Source of the DNA: Membranipora membranacea
Taxonomy: Eukaryota; Bryozoa; Gymnolaemata; Cheilostomatida; Membraniporidae
Direction: 5' to 3'
Length of the DNA: 64,000 bases
Assembly (NCBI GenBank): GCA_914767715.1
Contig: OU612068.1
Coordinates: forward strand, 28,582,001 to 28,646,000
Each line of letters opens with the position of its first letter. Positions within the stretch are counted from its first letter, which is position 1. The notes beneath the pieces are model-generated. The model worked only from the letters and a program-made list of their open reading frames with translations. It was not told where the DNA came from and searched no databases. Below are positions 1 through 7,695 of this stretch, piece after piece. Position numbers and translations under genes: made by a program.

Positions 1-2
1 AT

Positions 3-305
3 GCTAACTTGATGGGCTATGCCAACCAGTATACCCGATTTGCCGCCAAAGTGATAATTATGACAGTTTTTCCTCGTCAATGTACTAAATATATGAACAG
101 TTTGGCGGAACTAAACGACCTTATAACCAGACATTCAAACAATGTTATTGTCGGCTGGAGATGGTCAAAAAAGTTTGACCGACACATGACTTTAAGAGCT
201 GATGGTGTCCATCTGACGGACAAAGCCTATAAAAAGGCCTGTAAATACCTTGTGTCACCTGTGTTGCTTTTTTTCAAGCCTAGTAGTAAACAACAAAAAT
301 TATAG
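3..305 (+). CDS. SGNH-hydrolase-like C-terminal fragment of the retroelement
   Basis: The frame is open to the window edge, so this is the C-terminal part of a longer protein (about 100 residues visible). A hydrophobic strand ending in TVFPR, followed by the DGVHLTDKAYKK block near the C-terminus, matches the last catalytic block (Asp-x-x-His) of SGNH/GDSL esterases. The Ser and Gly blocks would lie upstream, outside the window. SGNH proteins encoded by Ngaro and some LINE elements are thought to act as accessory hydrolases on lipid or sugar esters; their role in retrotransposition is not settled. A conserved stem-loop begins 40 nt after the stop codon. Confidence 0.6.
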   Translation, partial: ANLMGYANQYTRFAAKVIIMTVFPRQCTKYMNSLAELNDLITRHSNNVIVGWRWSKKFDRHMTLRADGVHLTDKAYKKACKYLVSPVLLFFKPSSKQQKL

Positions 306-345
306 TTAGAATTAAATAAACAAACAATAACATAATATTCAAACT

Positions 346-376
346 GTGAGTGCGGATGGTCCTAATCGCCCCTCAC
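346..376 (+). promoter_or_regulatory. Intercistronic stem-loop 1 with GGTCCTAATC core
   Basis: GTGAG (346-350) pairs with CTCAC (372-376). The loop contains GCGGATGGTCCTAATCGCC. The 10-nt core is identical to those at 1801-1811 and 4599-4607, while the stems differ. It lies 40 nt after the SGNH ORF and about 90 nt before a pyrimidine-AG tract. Confidence 0.6.
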
Positions 377-448
377 TAGTTGAAGAATTTGCTGCCGATT
401 AAGCTGCTTGTTAGAACAAGACATATATCTTTGTTGTTCTCTAACACC

Positions 449-467
449 ATTTCTCTCTCTGTTATAG
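449..467 (+). promoter_or_regulatory. 3'-splice-site-like pyrimidine tract before gag
   Basis: A run of TTTCTCTCTCTGTTATAG ends in AG at 466-467. A lysine-rich open frame resembling a gag N-terminus follows immediately. Together with similar tracts before the RT and recombinase ORFs, it suggests that element cistrons are joined by splicing. This is inference from sequence only. Confidence 0.4.
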
Positions 468-569
468 GCAAGCAAAAAAGTTCAGGCGGCAAAGAAGCGT
501 AAGCTCGAGAAATTTGTTAAACAAATCAGACAAGGAGCTGAAGAAGGTGCAGTAAAGGAGATTGTATAA
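468..569 (+). pseudogene. gag N-terminal fragment, frame broken by A-runs
   Basis: This frame of 33 codons begins directly after the acceptor-like AG. It encodes a basic, helical-looking segment (AAKKRKLEKFVKQIRQG) and stops at 567-569. Between here and the main gag ORF there are several A homopolymers, including one of about 15 A near 629-643. Slippage there probably separated this segment from the downstream ORF. It could also be a short independent exon. Confidence 0.35.
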
Positions 570-708
570 AAAACCATTGTTAAAAAAACCGAAATTCTAA
601 ATCAACTTCTGAAAATATTGAGTGATGAAAAAAAAAAAAAAATGATAAAAAAATCTTCTTTGCTGCACCATTAACCCCATTTGTTTAGCCGATGGTACAA
701 CTCAGGGT

Positions 709-1635
709 TTGGAACCTCAACCCAAGTCGAGACCGGATCATGATGGTTGGTTGCTGCGACCGGGACCGATATCAGGACCGTCAGGGAGCCCTCCACCTAC
801 GCTAACAACACCAGCGGTGACAGAGCTGATATCAACGGCCTCGGCTAGTTTTCATCAAGAGAGGACAACTCCTCAAGTAAGCAGTCAAGCTCAGCGTACG
901 CCTATACCCTCAGTACAGATGTCCCTGGAGGAGGACTCGGACTCATCAGTTGACCTGCAACCTAACAACGGTATGACTATGACAGCCATTGAAAATAGCT
1001 ACACTCCATACTTACTTGCGTCAGATGCCCCCCATACTAGCCATGTGCCAAGTAAGATCAAACTGAAAATTATACAAGGAGAGTATGTAGAGCTCTCAAA
1101 GCTGTTCCGCCCGGATAACCCGCAAGAGAAGGACCAGGTCCTCATTGTCAAAGATGGGCAATTAAAGTTTGACTCTACCATAAAAAAGACTGATATTTTT
1201 TCATTTAACCGATTTTTTGATTGTTTTCTGGTTTACATGACAATCAGAGGTAAAGCCTGCCCCAATGAATTCCCATCAATGCTAAAACACCTCGAGACAG
1301 TAAAACGTCTGTTTTTTCAAAACTTTGATGGAACCTTATATGATAAAAGGTTCCGACTTATGAGGGCTGATAACCCACGGGTACCATGGGGCTGTTATAT
1401 GGCAGAGTTTGTGTCGAAGAGAGCTCACATGGATGCTAAAGGCCCAAGTAGTGCAAGCCATTATCATCACAGGGCACCGTCTTACAAACCATCCAATGCT
1501 GGTAGACCCTGCATGTACTTCAACCAAAGCAAATGCACTCGGACGGGTTGTAAATTTACACATACCTGCTCAAAATGCGGAAGCCCCAGCCACGGAAGTT
1601 CTAAATGTGCAAAGAATGGGGGGCTGAAAGCCTAG
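709..1635 (+). CDS. gag-like protein with C-terminal Cys/His cluster
   Basis: About 308 residues. The first 110 are Ser/Pro/Thr-rich and look disordered. The middle (about 120-240) is an ordered region with FNRFFDCFLVYM and an RLMRADNPRVPWG motif, which resembles DIRS/Ngaro capsid regions. The C-terminus has a CCCH-like finger (CMYFNQSKCTRTGCKFTH) followed by a knuckle, CSKCGSPSHGSSKC. That pairing is common in the first ORF of tyrosine-recombinase retroelements and points to nucleic-acid binding. There is no ATG at the start and the frame is open upstream, so the true start probably lies in a spliced or frame-damaged upstream segment. Stem-loop 2 lies 154 nt after the stop. Confidence 0.75.
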   Translation: MEPQPKSRPDHDGWLLRPGPISGPSGSPPPTLTTPAVTELISTASASFHQERTTPQVSSQAQRTPIPSVQMSLEEDSDSSVDLQPNNGMTMTAIENSYTPYLLASDAPHTSHVPSKIKLKIIQGEYVELSKLFRPDNPQEKDQVLIVKDGQLKFDSTIKKTDIFSFNRFFDCFLVYMTIRGKACPNEFPSMLKHLETVKRLFFQNFDGTLYDKRFRLMRADNPRVPWGCYMAEFVSKRAHMDAKGPSSASHYHHRAPSYKPSNAGRPCMYFNQSKCTRTGCKFTHTCSKCGSPSHGSSKCAKNGGLKA

Positions 1636-1789
1636 TCATGGCCACCAGAGCTGTTTGTATTGTGCAGTGACCAATGTTATTATTTACTATTTATTGTTGA
1701 CTGCTATCTATGTTTTGTGTTAGCCAGTTCAGTTCAATTATACGGCTGTGTCTGTGCATAAATAGTCTGAACAAAATAGAATTGAATCA

Positions 1790-1821
1790 GCGAGTGCGGA
1801 AGGTCCTAATCACCCACTTGC
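1790..1821 (+). promoter_or_regulatory. Intercistronic stem-loop 2 with GGTCCTAATC core
   Basis: GCGAGTG (1790-1796) pairs with CACTTGC (1815-1821) through seven pairs including one G-U. The loop holds CGGAAGGTCCTAATCAC. Stem bases differ from stem-loop 1 while the core is unchanged. Confidence 0.6.
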
Positions 1822-1872
1822 CTTTTTCAATGACAACCTTGTGACTACTGTATTTAATGATAGCTAACATTA

Positions 1873-1892
1873 TTTACAATTTCTATTTTTAG
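1873..1892 (+). promoter_or_regulatory. 3'-splice-site-like tract before the RT ORF
   Basis: Pyrimidine-rich TTTCTATTTTTAG ends in AG at 1891-1892, just before the RT frame. The RT frame has no ATG for its first 90 or so codons although family-conserved residues occur there. This supports entry by splicing (or frameshift) rather than by a local start codon. Confidence 0.45.
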
Positions 1893-1897
1893 AATTA

Positions 1898-3535
1898 GTG
1901 CAAAATGTAAAATCAATAGCTGATGCGGGAATCGTAACACCAGTCAGCTCCAACAGATTGTGGAACTGTTTAAAAGGCTATCCTAACAGGGACTTCATTG
2001 TGTCGGGTTTCAAGAAGGGATTTTGCATCGGGGTGCCTTCTGTAAACTCTATTCCTGTCAATAATGTAACCCTAGACAAAAAACCAGCTAGGAACCGCGA
2101 GATAGTCATTGAAAAGCTAAACAGTGAGCTGCAGCAAGGTCGCATCTTAGGGCCATACAATGCTTCACCACTACCAATGGCATCATATGCTCCTTTATAT
2201 GCTATTCCAAAGAGCACTCCGGGAAAGTTTCGCCTCATTCATGATCTGAGTAAACCTTATGGCACATCTGTCAATGATAATATTCCCAATGAACTTAAAG
2301 GTGTGAGCTACTGTAATGTTATGCAGGTGGCAGAATCGCTGTCAAGAAGACAAGAGAAAGAGAAGGCCCCAACCTTCATGGCGAAGATCGACCTAGCAGA
2401 TGCGTATCGGTGCTGCCCAATAAACAAAGAAGACTGGAGATATCTGGGGATGCAATTTGAAGATAAGTTGTTAATCGATATATGTTTGCCCATGGGCCTG
2501 AGCACATCATGCGCTATATTCCAAGCCATATCAAACAGCCTTGCTTGGTTATTTGAGAAAACCCACCCAGACTGTGAAATGTTCAATTACATCGATGACT
2601 TTTTGATACTGGCGTCGAGCCATCAGCGATGTCAAGAGGCATTGTCAGAATTTCTCTCATGGCTAGAGTATTTAGGTTTCCCGGTCAGCCCACAAAAGAC
2701 TGTGCTTCCCTGCACCCACATAGAGTTCCTAGGACTGGGTATCGATAGCTGTCACCTGTCATTCTTTGTGCCTTTGTCAAAAAGAGAAAAGTATGAAAGG
2801 GAAATTACTAACTTTATTGCGAAGAAGGGGCACCGTGTTCACTCTATACAGAAACTGGTTGGTAAACTCACATTTCTTTGTGCCACCTTTTTACCCGGAA
2901 AGGCGCTGTTGGCGGGATTATACCAAAACCTATCTGGTATCCTATCATCAAACAAGTGGGCACAGCGCAGATTAAATGAAAACGTTCGTGCAGATCTGCG
3001 TGTGTGGCGGTCCTTCCTGTCTCAACCGGAAGGAAAACCATTTAAATTCATTTTTGCAGGATCTCAGGAAGCCTCACATTCTATCATATCAGACGCCTCA
3101 GGATCGGTTGGCTATGGATGTGTGTTCGACAACTGGTGGTTCAACGGAGTTTGGCAAGATGAATGGTGGTCAAAACAGAATATCGCTCTCTTGGAACTGA
3201 TTCCCATCTACATTGCCGTTAAGCTCTGGGGCGACAAGATAAGTGATACGATACTCTCTATTCAGACTGACAATCAAGCTCTGGTGGCCATGATCAACAC
3301 ATTCTTCTCTAAAGAGAAAATGATCAACACCCTACTGAAAGATTTGGCCTTGTTTTGTATGACTCACAATATTGTTTTGCGAGTGCGCCACATAGCCGGT
3401 AGTTTGAACGTCATAGCAGATAAGCTATCAAGAAATTTGGATTGTGGTATCAGTTTTTACGCCAGCAACACCGAATACAAAATCCCTGTCCATCTAACCC
3501 CAGCCTGCATAAAGTCACAGAAGCTGCTACACTAA
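1898..3535 (+). CDS. Reverse transcriptase-RNase H (DIRS/Ngaro type)
   Basis: 545 residues. An N-terminal block (LWNCLKGYPNRDFIVSGFKKG) typical of DIRS-like pols precedes the RT. The RT domain spans about 80-290: KFRLIHDLS, the FMAKIDLADAYRC motif A, LPMGLSTSCAIFQ, and catalytic YIDD in FNYIDDFLI at about 230. LGLGIDS and a thumb region follow. RNase H covers about 395-520, with an early Asp in ISDASGSVGYGC, a Glu in LLELIPIYIA, an Asp in IQTDNQALVAM, and an Asp in NVIADKLSR, so all catalytic acids are present. The frame is intact. No ATG precedes conserved sequence: codon 1 is GTG and the frame is open back to the acceptor-like AG. A second acceptor-like tract follows the stop, then the recombinase ORF. 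Confidence 0.92.
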   Translation: MQNVKSIADAGIVTPVSSNRLWNCLKGYPNRDFIVSGFKKGFCIGVPSVNSIPVNNVTLDKKPARNREIVIEKLNSELQQGRILGPYNASPLPMASYAPLYAIPKSTPGKFRLIHDLSKPYGTSVNDNIPNELKGVSYCNVMQVAESLSRRQEKEKAPTFMAKIDLADAYRCCPINKEDWRYLGMQFEDKLLIDICLPMGLSTSCAIFQAISNSLAWLFEKTHPDCEMFNYIDDFLILASSHQRCQEALSEFLSWLEYLGFPVSPQKTVLPCTHIEFLGLGIDSCHLSFFVPLSKREKYEREITNFIAKKGHRVHSIQKLVGKLTFLCATFLPGKALLAGLYQNLSGILSSNKWAQRRLNENVRADLRVWRSFLSQPEGKPFKFIFAGSQEASHSIISDASGSVGYGCVFDNWWFNGVWQDEWWSKQNIALLELIPIYIAVKLWGDKISDTILSIQTDNQALVAMINTFFSKEKMINTLLKDLALFCMTHNIVLRVRHIAGSLNVIADKLSRNLDCGISFYASNTEYKIPVHLTPACIKSQKLLH

Positions 3536-3537
3536 AA

Positions 3538-3554
3538 AACCTTTCTTTTGTCAG
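3538..3554 (+). promoter_or_regulatory. 3'-splice-site-like tract before the recombinase ORF
   Basis: AACCTTTCTTTTGTCAG ends with AG at 3553-3554. The recombinase frame then enters with two bases before its first full codon, the same phase as at the RT acceptor (1892). One upstream exon could therefore be joined to either ORF. No stem-loop of the shared type lies in this 12-nt gap between ORFs. Confidence 0.4.
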
Positions 3555-4439
3555 GCTTGCAAGAACTTCAGGCTACAGCTGATAACTTGATACACAACTC
3601 AGTCGCGCCCACCACAAGAAGATCGTACAGCTTGGCAGTTAAAGGCCTATCAGACTTCTGTAAAGAGCACAAAATAAAAGATAAGTTTTCCGCTAAAACT
3701 ATAGAACTTTACGTTGCTCACCTTGCTAAGAAAGGCATGAAGGCCAGTACAATTCGATCTGCGTTGTCTGCAGTCCGTCATCATTGCAATTCTAACTATA
3801 TCGAAATTAGCTTTGACACCCCTAGGCTACAGTTACTGTTGAAGGGTGTGCGCCGCAGAAATGATTCAATAGCTATCAGGCCAAACCATGTGGTAAAGGT
3901 CAGACAACTCCAAAAAATATGTAACTCTGCAGATAAGTTATTCAGCCCTCAACAGGCACTCATGATAAAAGCTATGTTTGCATTGTCATTCTTTGCATTG
4001 TTACGCCCATCGGAGGCTTACCATACTAGTACCACTCCAGAACATCAACTAAGGAGATCGTCTATCCGAGTAAGACAAAAAAAAATTAAAATAACTTTCT
4101 CATCATTCAAGCACTCCTCAGGTAGTACTACAATAACAGTAGAAAGGAAGCTCTTTTTGGATATTTGCCCGGTCCTACTGTTGCAATCATACTTGTCGGC
4201 CAATTCAGGCATCGCACAGCAGGAAGGGAGCATTGTCTTATTCCATTGTTCACGCGCTGAGGCCCATTCTTGGCTACAACGGTGTGTGGCCGACGCTGGA
4301 ATCAAGTCCAGACTAACCTTACATTCATTTCGCCGAGGGGGGGGCAACTTGGTATGCCGGCCAAGGTTTAACCGATGCCAAACTCAAAGCTTTTGGCCGC
4401 TGGAAATCCAATGCGTATCTTGTCTATGTTAAGCCCTAA
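3548..4439 (+). pseudogene. Tyrosine recombinase, broken by a one-base shift in a G-run
   Basis: The N-terminal SAM-like core-binding part (about 1-110, with TTRRSYSLAVKGLSDFC and STIRSALSAVRHH) is followed by the catalytic domain. Visible catalytic elements are ALLRPSEA (Arg I), a beta-hairpin Lys region around TFSSFKHSS, and HSFRRGG (His-x-x-Arg). After eight G (4337-4344) the frame goes astray and stops at about 4432. The neighbouring frame from the G-run continues the fold, including FGRWKSNAYLVYVKP with the catalytic Tyr (codon 4425-4427), and ends at 4437-4439. The protein would integrate circular DNA intermediates of the element. The shift could be mutation, assembly error or slippage. 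No ATG lies near the start. Confidence 0.85.
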
Positions 4440-4440
4440 T

Positions 4441-4512
4441 TGTGGCGAAAATCAGAGTACGCAATTTTGGTGATAATGCGTTCTCAGATTTTTGGCATCT
4501 GATTTTCGCACA
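4441..4512 (+). repeat. Inverted repeat just after the recombinase ORF
   Basis: TGTGGCGAAAATCAGA (4441-4456) is complementary, with one bulge, to TCTGATTTTCGCACA (4498-4512). Inside, GAGTACGCA pairs with TGCGTTCTC with one mismatch. The result is a long interrupted hairpin immediately after the recombinase frame. It may be part of the element's terminal or internal repeat machinery, or a 3' UTR structure. Confidence 0.6.
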
Positions 4513-4584
4513 ATGACTAAAAAACCTTTAGTTCTAACACGCTCTTATTGTAATATATTTTAGTTCGCTAAGAATAAAACCAGA

Positions 4585-4619
4585 GGAAAGAGTGAGCGGT
4601 CCTAATCATCACTCTTTCC
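4585..4619 (+). promoter_or_regulatory. Stem-loop 3 with GGTCCTAATC core, perfect 11-bp stem
   Basis: GGAAAGAGTGA (4585-4595) is perfectly complementary to TCACTCTTTCC (4609-4619). The 13-nt loop is GCGGTCCTAATCA. It is the best-paired of the three and lies 145 nt past the recombinase stop. A pyrimidine-AG tract (CTTCTCATCACAG) ends at 4653. Confidence 0.7.
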
Positions 4620-4749
4620 GAATAACAGAAGGGATATACGCTTCTCATCACAGGAAAATGTCGGTAATTCTATCTGATCAACTTTTAATACCGTTGCTCG
4701 TACTCAGATCCGCTGGGATTTGTAGAATTCTCAAAATGGAGAATAGTTA

Positions 4750-4833
4750 ATGCCTTGTATGGCTTCAAAAGAAGATCTCGAAAAGAGGTCAATGCCTTGT
4801 ATGGCTTCAAAAGAAGATCTCGAAAAGAGGTCA
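4750..4833 (+). repeat. 42-bp tandem duplication, two perfect copies
   Basis: The unit begins ATGCCTTGTATGGCTTCAAA; copy 1 is 4750-4791 and copy 2 is 4792-4833, with identical sequence. This is a recent duplication in the downstream flank or tail of the element. Confidence 0.9.
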
Positions 4834-5550
4834 ATGATTTAACCCAAAGCGGTTGTCTTTTTGTGGCATTCTTGAATTGGCATAACCTGACTAAGAGGGT
4901 TGCCACTTGCCTTGCTTATTTGTAATGTGGTATATTCTTGCAAATGTTTATTTATACCTTGTACTTATACTATGAGTCATTGGTGTGCTTTGGTGATACT
5001 TGAACCAATAAACATAGTCTTCATTATAAACTTCACAAACAGGATTGATTGATGAATTAAAAAAATCAAACTTTCCTAAAGTTGTTTTTTAGACTGAAAT
5101 TAATCCAAAACAAATGCTCAAGTATCTCAGCGCAGCTCCAATAGTTAGAGTCGTCTGGCCCTCCCAACAAGCCCCAACAACTCCAACGTGTTTTATAAAG
5201 TACTGATCTGACAACAAGGAAGTCATGTGATCACTTTGTATTGAATTGTGGGAGACTTAAACTCATCAATCCTTTGGTTGCTAGCCTTGAGACTGTGAAC
5301 TACCCACCACCACCCCTTCCTTACCTCCGTCATTACTGTGTTGCTCTCGTTATTCCTTTCTGGTTTCAGATCTAAGAACTAAGCCAGAGTAATTAGTGAC
5401 TATTCACTTTTTTCAGATTCATTTGATTATCTAATCGGAACTTAAGTTGTTCATGTTGTTCATGCAGCAATAAAATAAGTTGTTCATGCAGCAATAAAAA
5501 ACTGCTCTGACATTGTTTTTAGTAAAACCTATACTAGTAATATTTAACAA
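4834..5550. other. Spacer between the two retroelements; 24-bp tandem repeat
   Basis: No supported gene was found. The stretch probably includes the LINE 5' UTR. GTTGTTCATGCAGCAATAAA occurs twice, at 5455 and 5479 (period 24), about 70 bp before LINE ORF1. Short repeats at this place occur in some LINE 5' ends, but promoter function cannot be judged here. Confidence 0.5.
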
Positions 5551-7695
5551 ATGATAAAACATTTTCACCGAGCGCGGAAAAAGAATAGCTATGACTTAGA
5601 CTCGGATAGTACTTCATCTTCCTCTGAACCTACACTGGTTTTCACAATGAAGCCTAATTCAACTGAGGAACATGTCAACCAAGTGCCATATTATCTGGAC
5701 AAGATAAATGCCATTCAGAAGAAGCTGGATAGTACCTTTAACCAAACATCAACTATAGAAGTTAAGGGCACTACCAAAAACCCGCAGATAGTGATTGTAT
5801 GTAACACCGCTGCATTCGAGTGGATCAAAACTTCACTTGCAAACTTTCTCAAAACTAAAGATATTGAAGGTGTGTGTTCTAAGTTGACTGTTGATAAAAG
5901 TGGAGCATGTATAAGTGTTTCGAAAAAGCTAAAAAAAAAGGAAAAAAAAGTTTATACTATCAACTTTTTTAATACGACATCCACTATTTTGGTGAACGGA
6001 AATTCAGATATTAACTATTTCATGGCTCACTACGAGGAACTAATGTCTAAGATGCCTCATCACGTTGTTGATGCTGCTAACCAGGATTACCAATCAATCT
6101 GCCACACAGCTCTGGCTAGTGTAAAAAACTATGAAAGAGATAGCTTCTCAGACGAAAGTAATATGGATACATCAATCAATAGTCCATCTTTCACACATAG
6201 CAGAGATGAAGCTACTGAGCCATCGCTCCCAACTCACCCTGTCCCATCAACTTCATCAAATATTGAAAGTGAGTCATCAAAGGGTTTGCCTTCCCATCCC
6301 ACCACCCCTTCCCAACAGAGCCCAGTCAAAAACCAGAGCCCAATCAACAATACGGCCAGTCCTATATCACCCATCCCCAACACCTCATCTCCTATTATCC
6401 AGTCTGACATAGATATCACTCATGTTCGAACCGCTATAACAAATTCCTCTCCCGTCAACCAACAGCTTAAATCTGCAACCTTTAACAGGAGACAAGCTGA
6501 GACAGGAAAACATGACCAACTCACTCCACCAAAGAAATCAAGAGAAAAATCAAGATCAAGATCAAGATCTCCTCTCAATAAATCGATCCCTCCACCAATC
6601 GCTGACGTAAGTTCTTACCCACCAATTTCTTCACCACCTACCAAAATTCCAGACTGCAGTCTAGATATGTGCAAGGCTTTGAACAAGTCACTGCAATCAA
6701 GAATTCAAGAACTGGAAGAGGTAGTCAATAACCAGGCCAAGATCATCCAACAAATGCAGGAGAGCAGAAACATCGGACCATTAACCAATGACACATTACG
6801 TGCTCACCTGAGCCATTTCTCAGAAACTATGGAGCAGAAATTTAACCATCAACTGTTCTGTGTAAAACAACAACTGGAATCTTCCATCAACCAGAAATTT
6901 GGAACGTATGCAGAGGTTGCTGGAAAAACACAAAGTCACGACACTGGTGCACATGTTTCCCCCTTCATACCAACACCACACACTTCCACTCAACAAAACC
7001 AGGCAAACCCTTTATCCCGACCACTATCCTTCCAATCCCACGGCCGGCCTTCCCCTTCACCACACCATAGTGGATCACCAAACAATAATACCCTTCACAG
7101 CAGAAAGTCAAAACTCAAATCATCCAGTAAGGACCAACACAGCTCAGACCATCCACAGTCAAAGCATAGAGAACCATTTGCACCTGAAAGAAACATTATC
7201 GTCAATATTGAGAAAGACTCAACTTTCCATTTAAATTACAACCAAGATATTACTCGACAAGAGATCTGCAAACATTATGGTCTAGTGATTGTAGAAAAAA
7301 TAACGCCATATAAGTTTAAGTCAGATCATCCAAAACTGGCCATTCAATTTAGAGATACTGCTGCAGCTATAAAAATTGTAACGGAATGGAATTGTCTCCT
7401 CTTTGGTGGATCGACTGCAAGGAGACCACAAGACCCCAAGACTCAGAATTTAAACTGTGCCATGATGTACAATGTCCCTAAAGAAGGCAGTAACAATGAT
7501 ATAGAGCGAGATATCAAAGCAGTTTATCCGGAGGCCACTATTGAGAGACTCTCAATAGGTGGTAAGACCTTGCGCACTGTGAAGGTAAAATTCGCATCAC
7601 AAACCGACATGAAACACGCTATACACAATGGTATACCACTCAAATCTTTATTCATATATTGCCACCTATCAGAAATTTCAACTCCAAATGTCTAG
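5551..7695 (+). CDS. LINE ORF1: SR-rich, coiled-coil nucleic-acid-binding protein
   Basis: 714 residues starting at ATG 5551. An acidic/Ser N-terminus is followed by a Lys-rich segment near 130. Residues 190-300 are very Ser/Pro-rich. A short SR tract (REKSRSRSRSRSP) near 335 resembles splicing-factor and chaperone tails. Residues 370-420 (NKSLQSRIQELEEVVNNQ) form a probable coiled coil for trimer or dimer assembly. A folded C-terminal region (about 540-710, with NCAMMYNVPKEGSNNDI) looks like the RRM-like or C-terminal domain of ORF1 proteins, although this assignment is tentative. Its role would be RNA binding and chaperone activity in the RNP. The stop overlaps the ORF2 start. Confidence 0.85.
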   Translation: MIKHFHRARKKNSYDLDSDSTSSSSEPTLVFTMKPNSTEEHVNQVPYYLDKINAIQKKLDSTFNQTSTIEVKGTTKNPQIVIVCNTAAFEWIKTSLANFLKTKDIEGVCSKLTVDKSGACISVSKKLKKKEKKVYTINFFNTTSTILVNGNSDINYFMAHYEELMSKMPHHVVDAANQDYQSICHTALASVKNYERDSFSDESNMDTSINSPSFTHSRDEATEPSLPTHPVPSTSSNIESESSKGLPSHPTTPSQQSPVKNQSPINNTASPISPIPNTSSPIIQSDIDITHVRTAITNSSPVNQQLKSATFNRRQAETGKHDQLTPPKKSREKSRSRSRSPLNKSIPPPIADVSSYPPISSPPTKIPDCSLDMCKALNKSLQSRIQELEEVVNNQAKIIQQMQESRNIGPLTNDTLRAHLSHFSETMEQKFNHQLFCVKQQLESSINQKFGTYAEVAGKTQSHDTGAHVSPFIPTPHTSTQQNQANPLSRPLSFQSHGRPSPSPHHSGSPNNNTLHSRKSKLKSSSKDQHSSDHPQSKHREPFAPERNIIVNIEKDSTFHLNYNQDITRQEICKHYGLVIVEKITPYKFKSDHPKLAIQFRDTAAAIKIVTEWNCLLFGGSTARRPQDPKTQNLNCAMMYNVPKEGSNNDIERDIKAVYPEATIERLSIGGKTLRTVKVKFASQTDMKHAIHNGIPLKSLFIYCHLSEISTPNV

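Larger units (their letters stand above)
1..4653 (+). mobile_element. Ngaro/DIRS-order tyrosine-recombinase retrotransposon, left end cut by window
   Basis: Four ORFs lie in the same orientation: SGNH-hydrolase-like tail, gag-like with a Cys/His cluster, RT-RNase H, and tyrosine recombinase. RT-RNase H plus a tyrosine recombinase, with no integrase or aspartic protease, defines the DIRS order. SGNH hydrolase ORFs are known from Ngaro members, so Ngaro is the best family guess. The SGNH fragment could instead belong to an adjacent copy. The copy is damaged: homopolymer frameshifts near the gag start and one in the recombinase. No terminal repeats could be defined, so the right boundary is approximate (after the third stem-loop). 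The element lies antisense to ODAD4. Confidence 0.85.
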
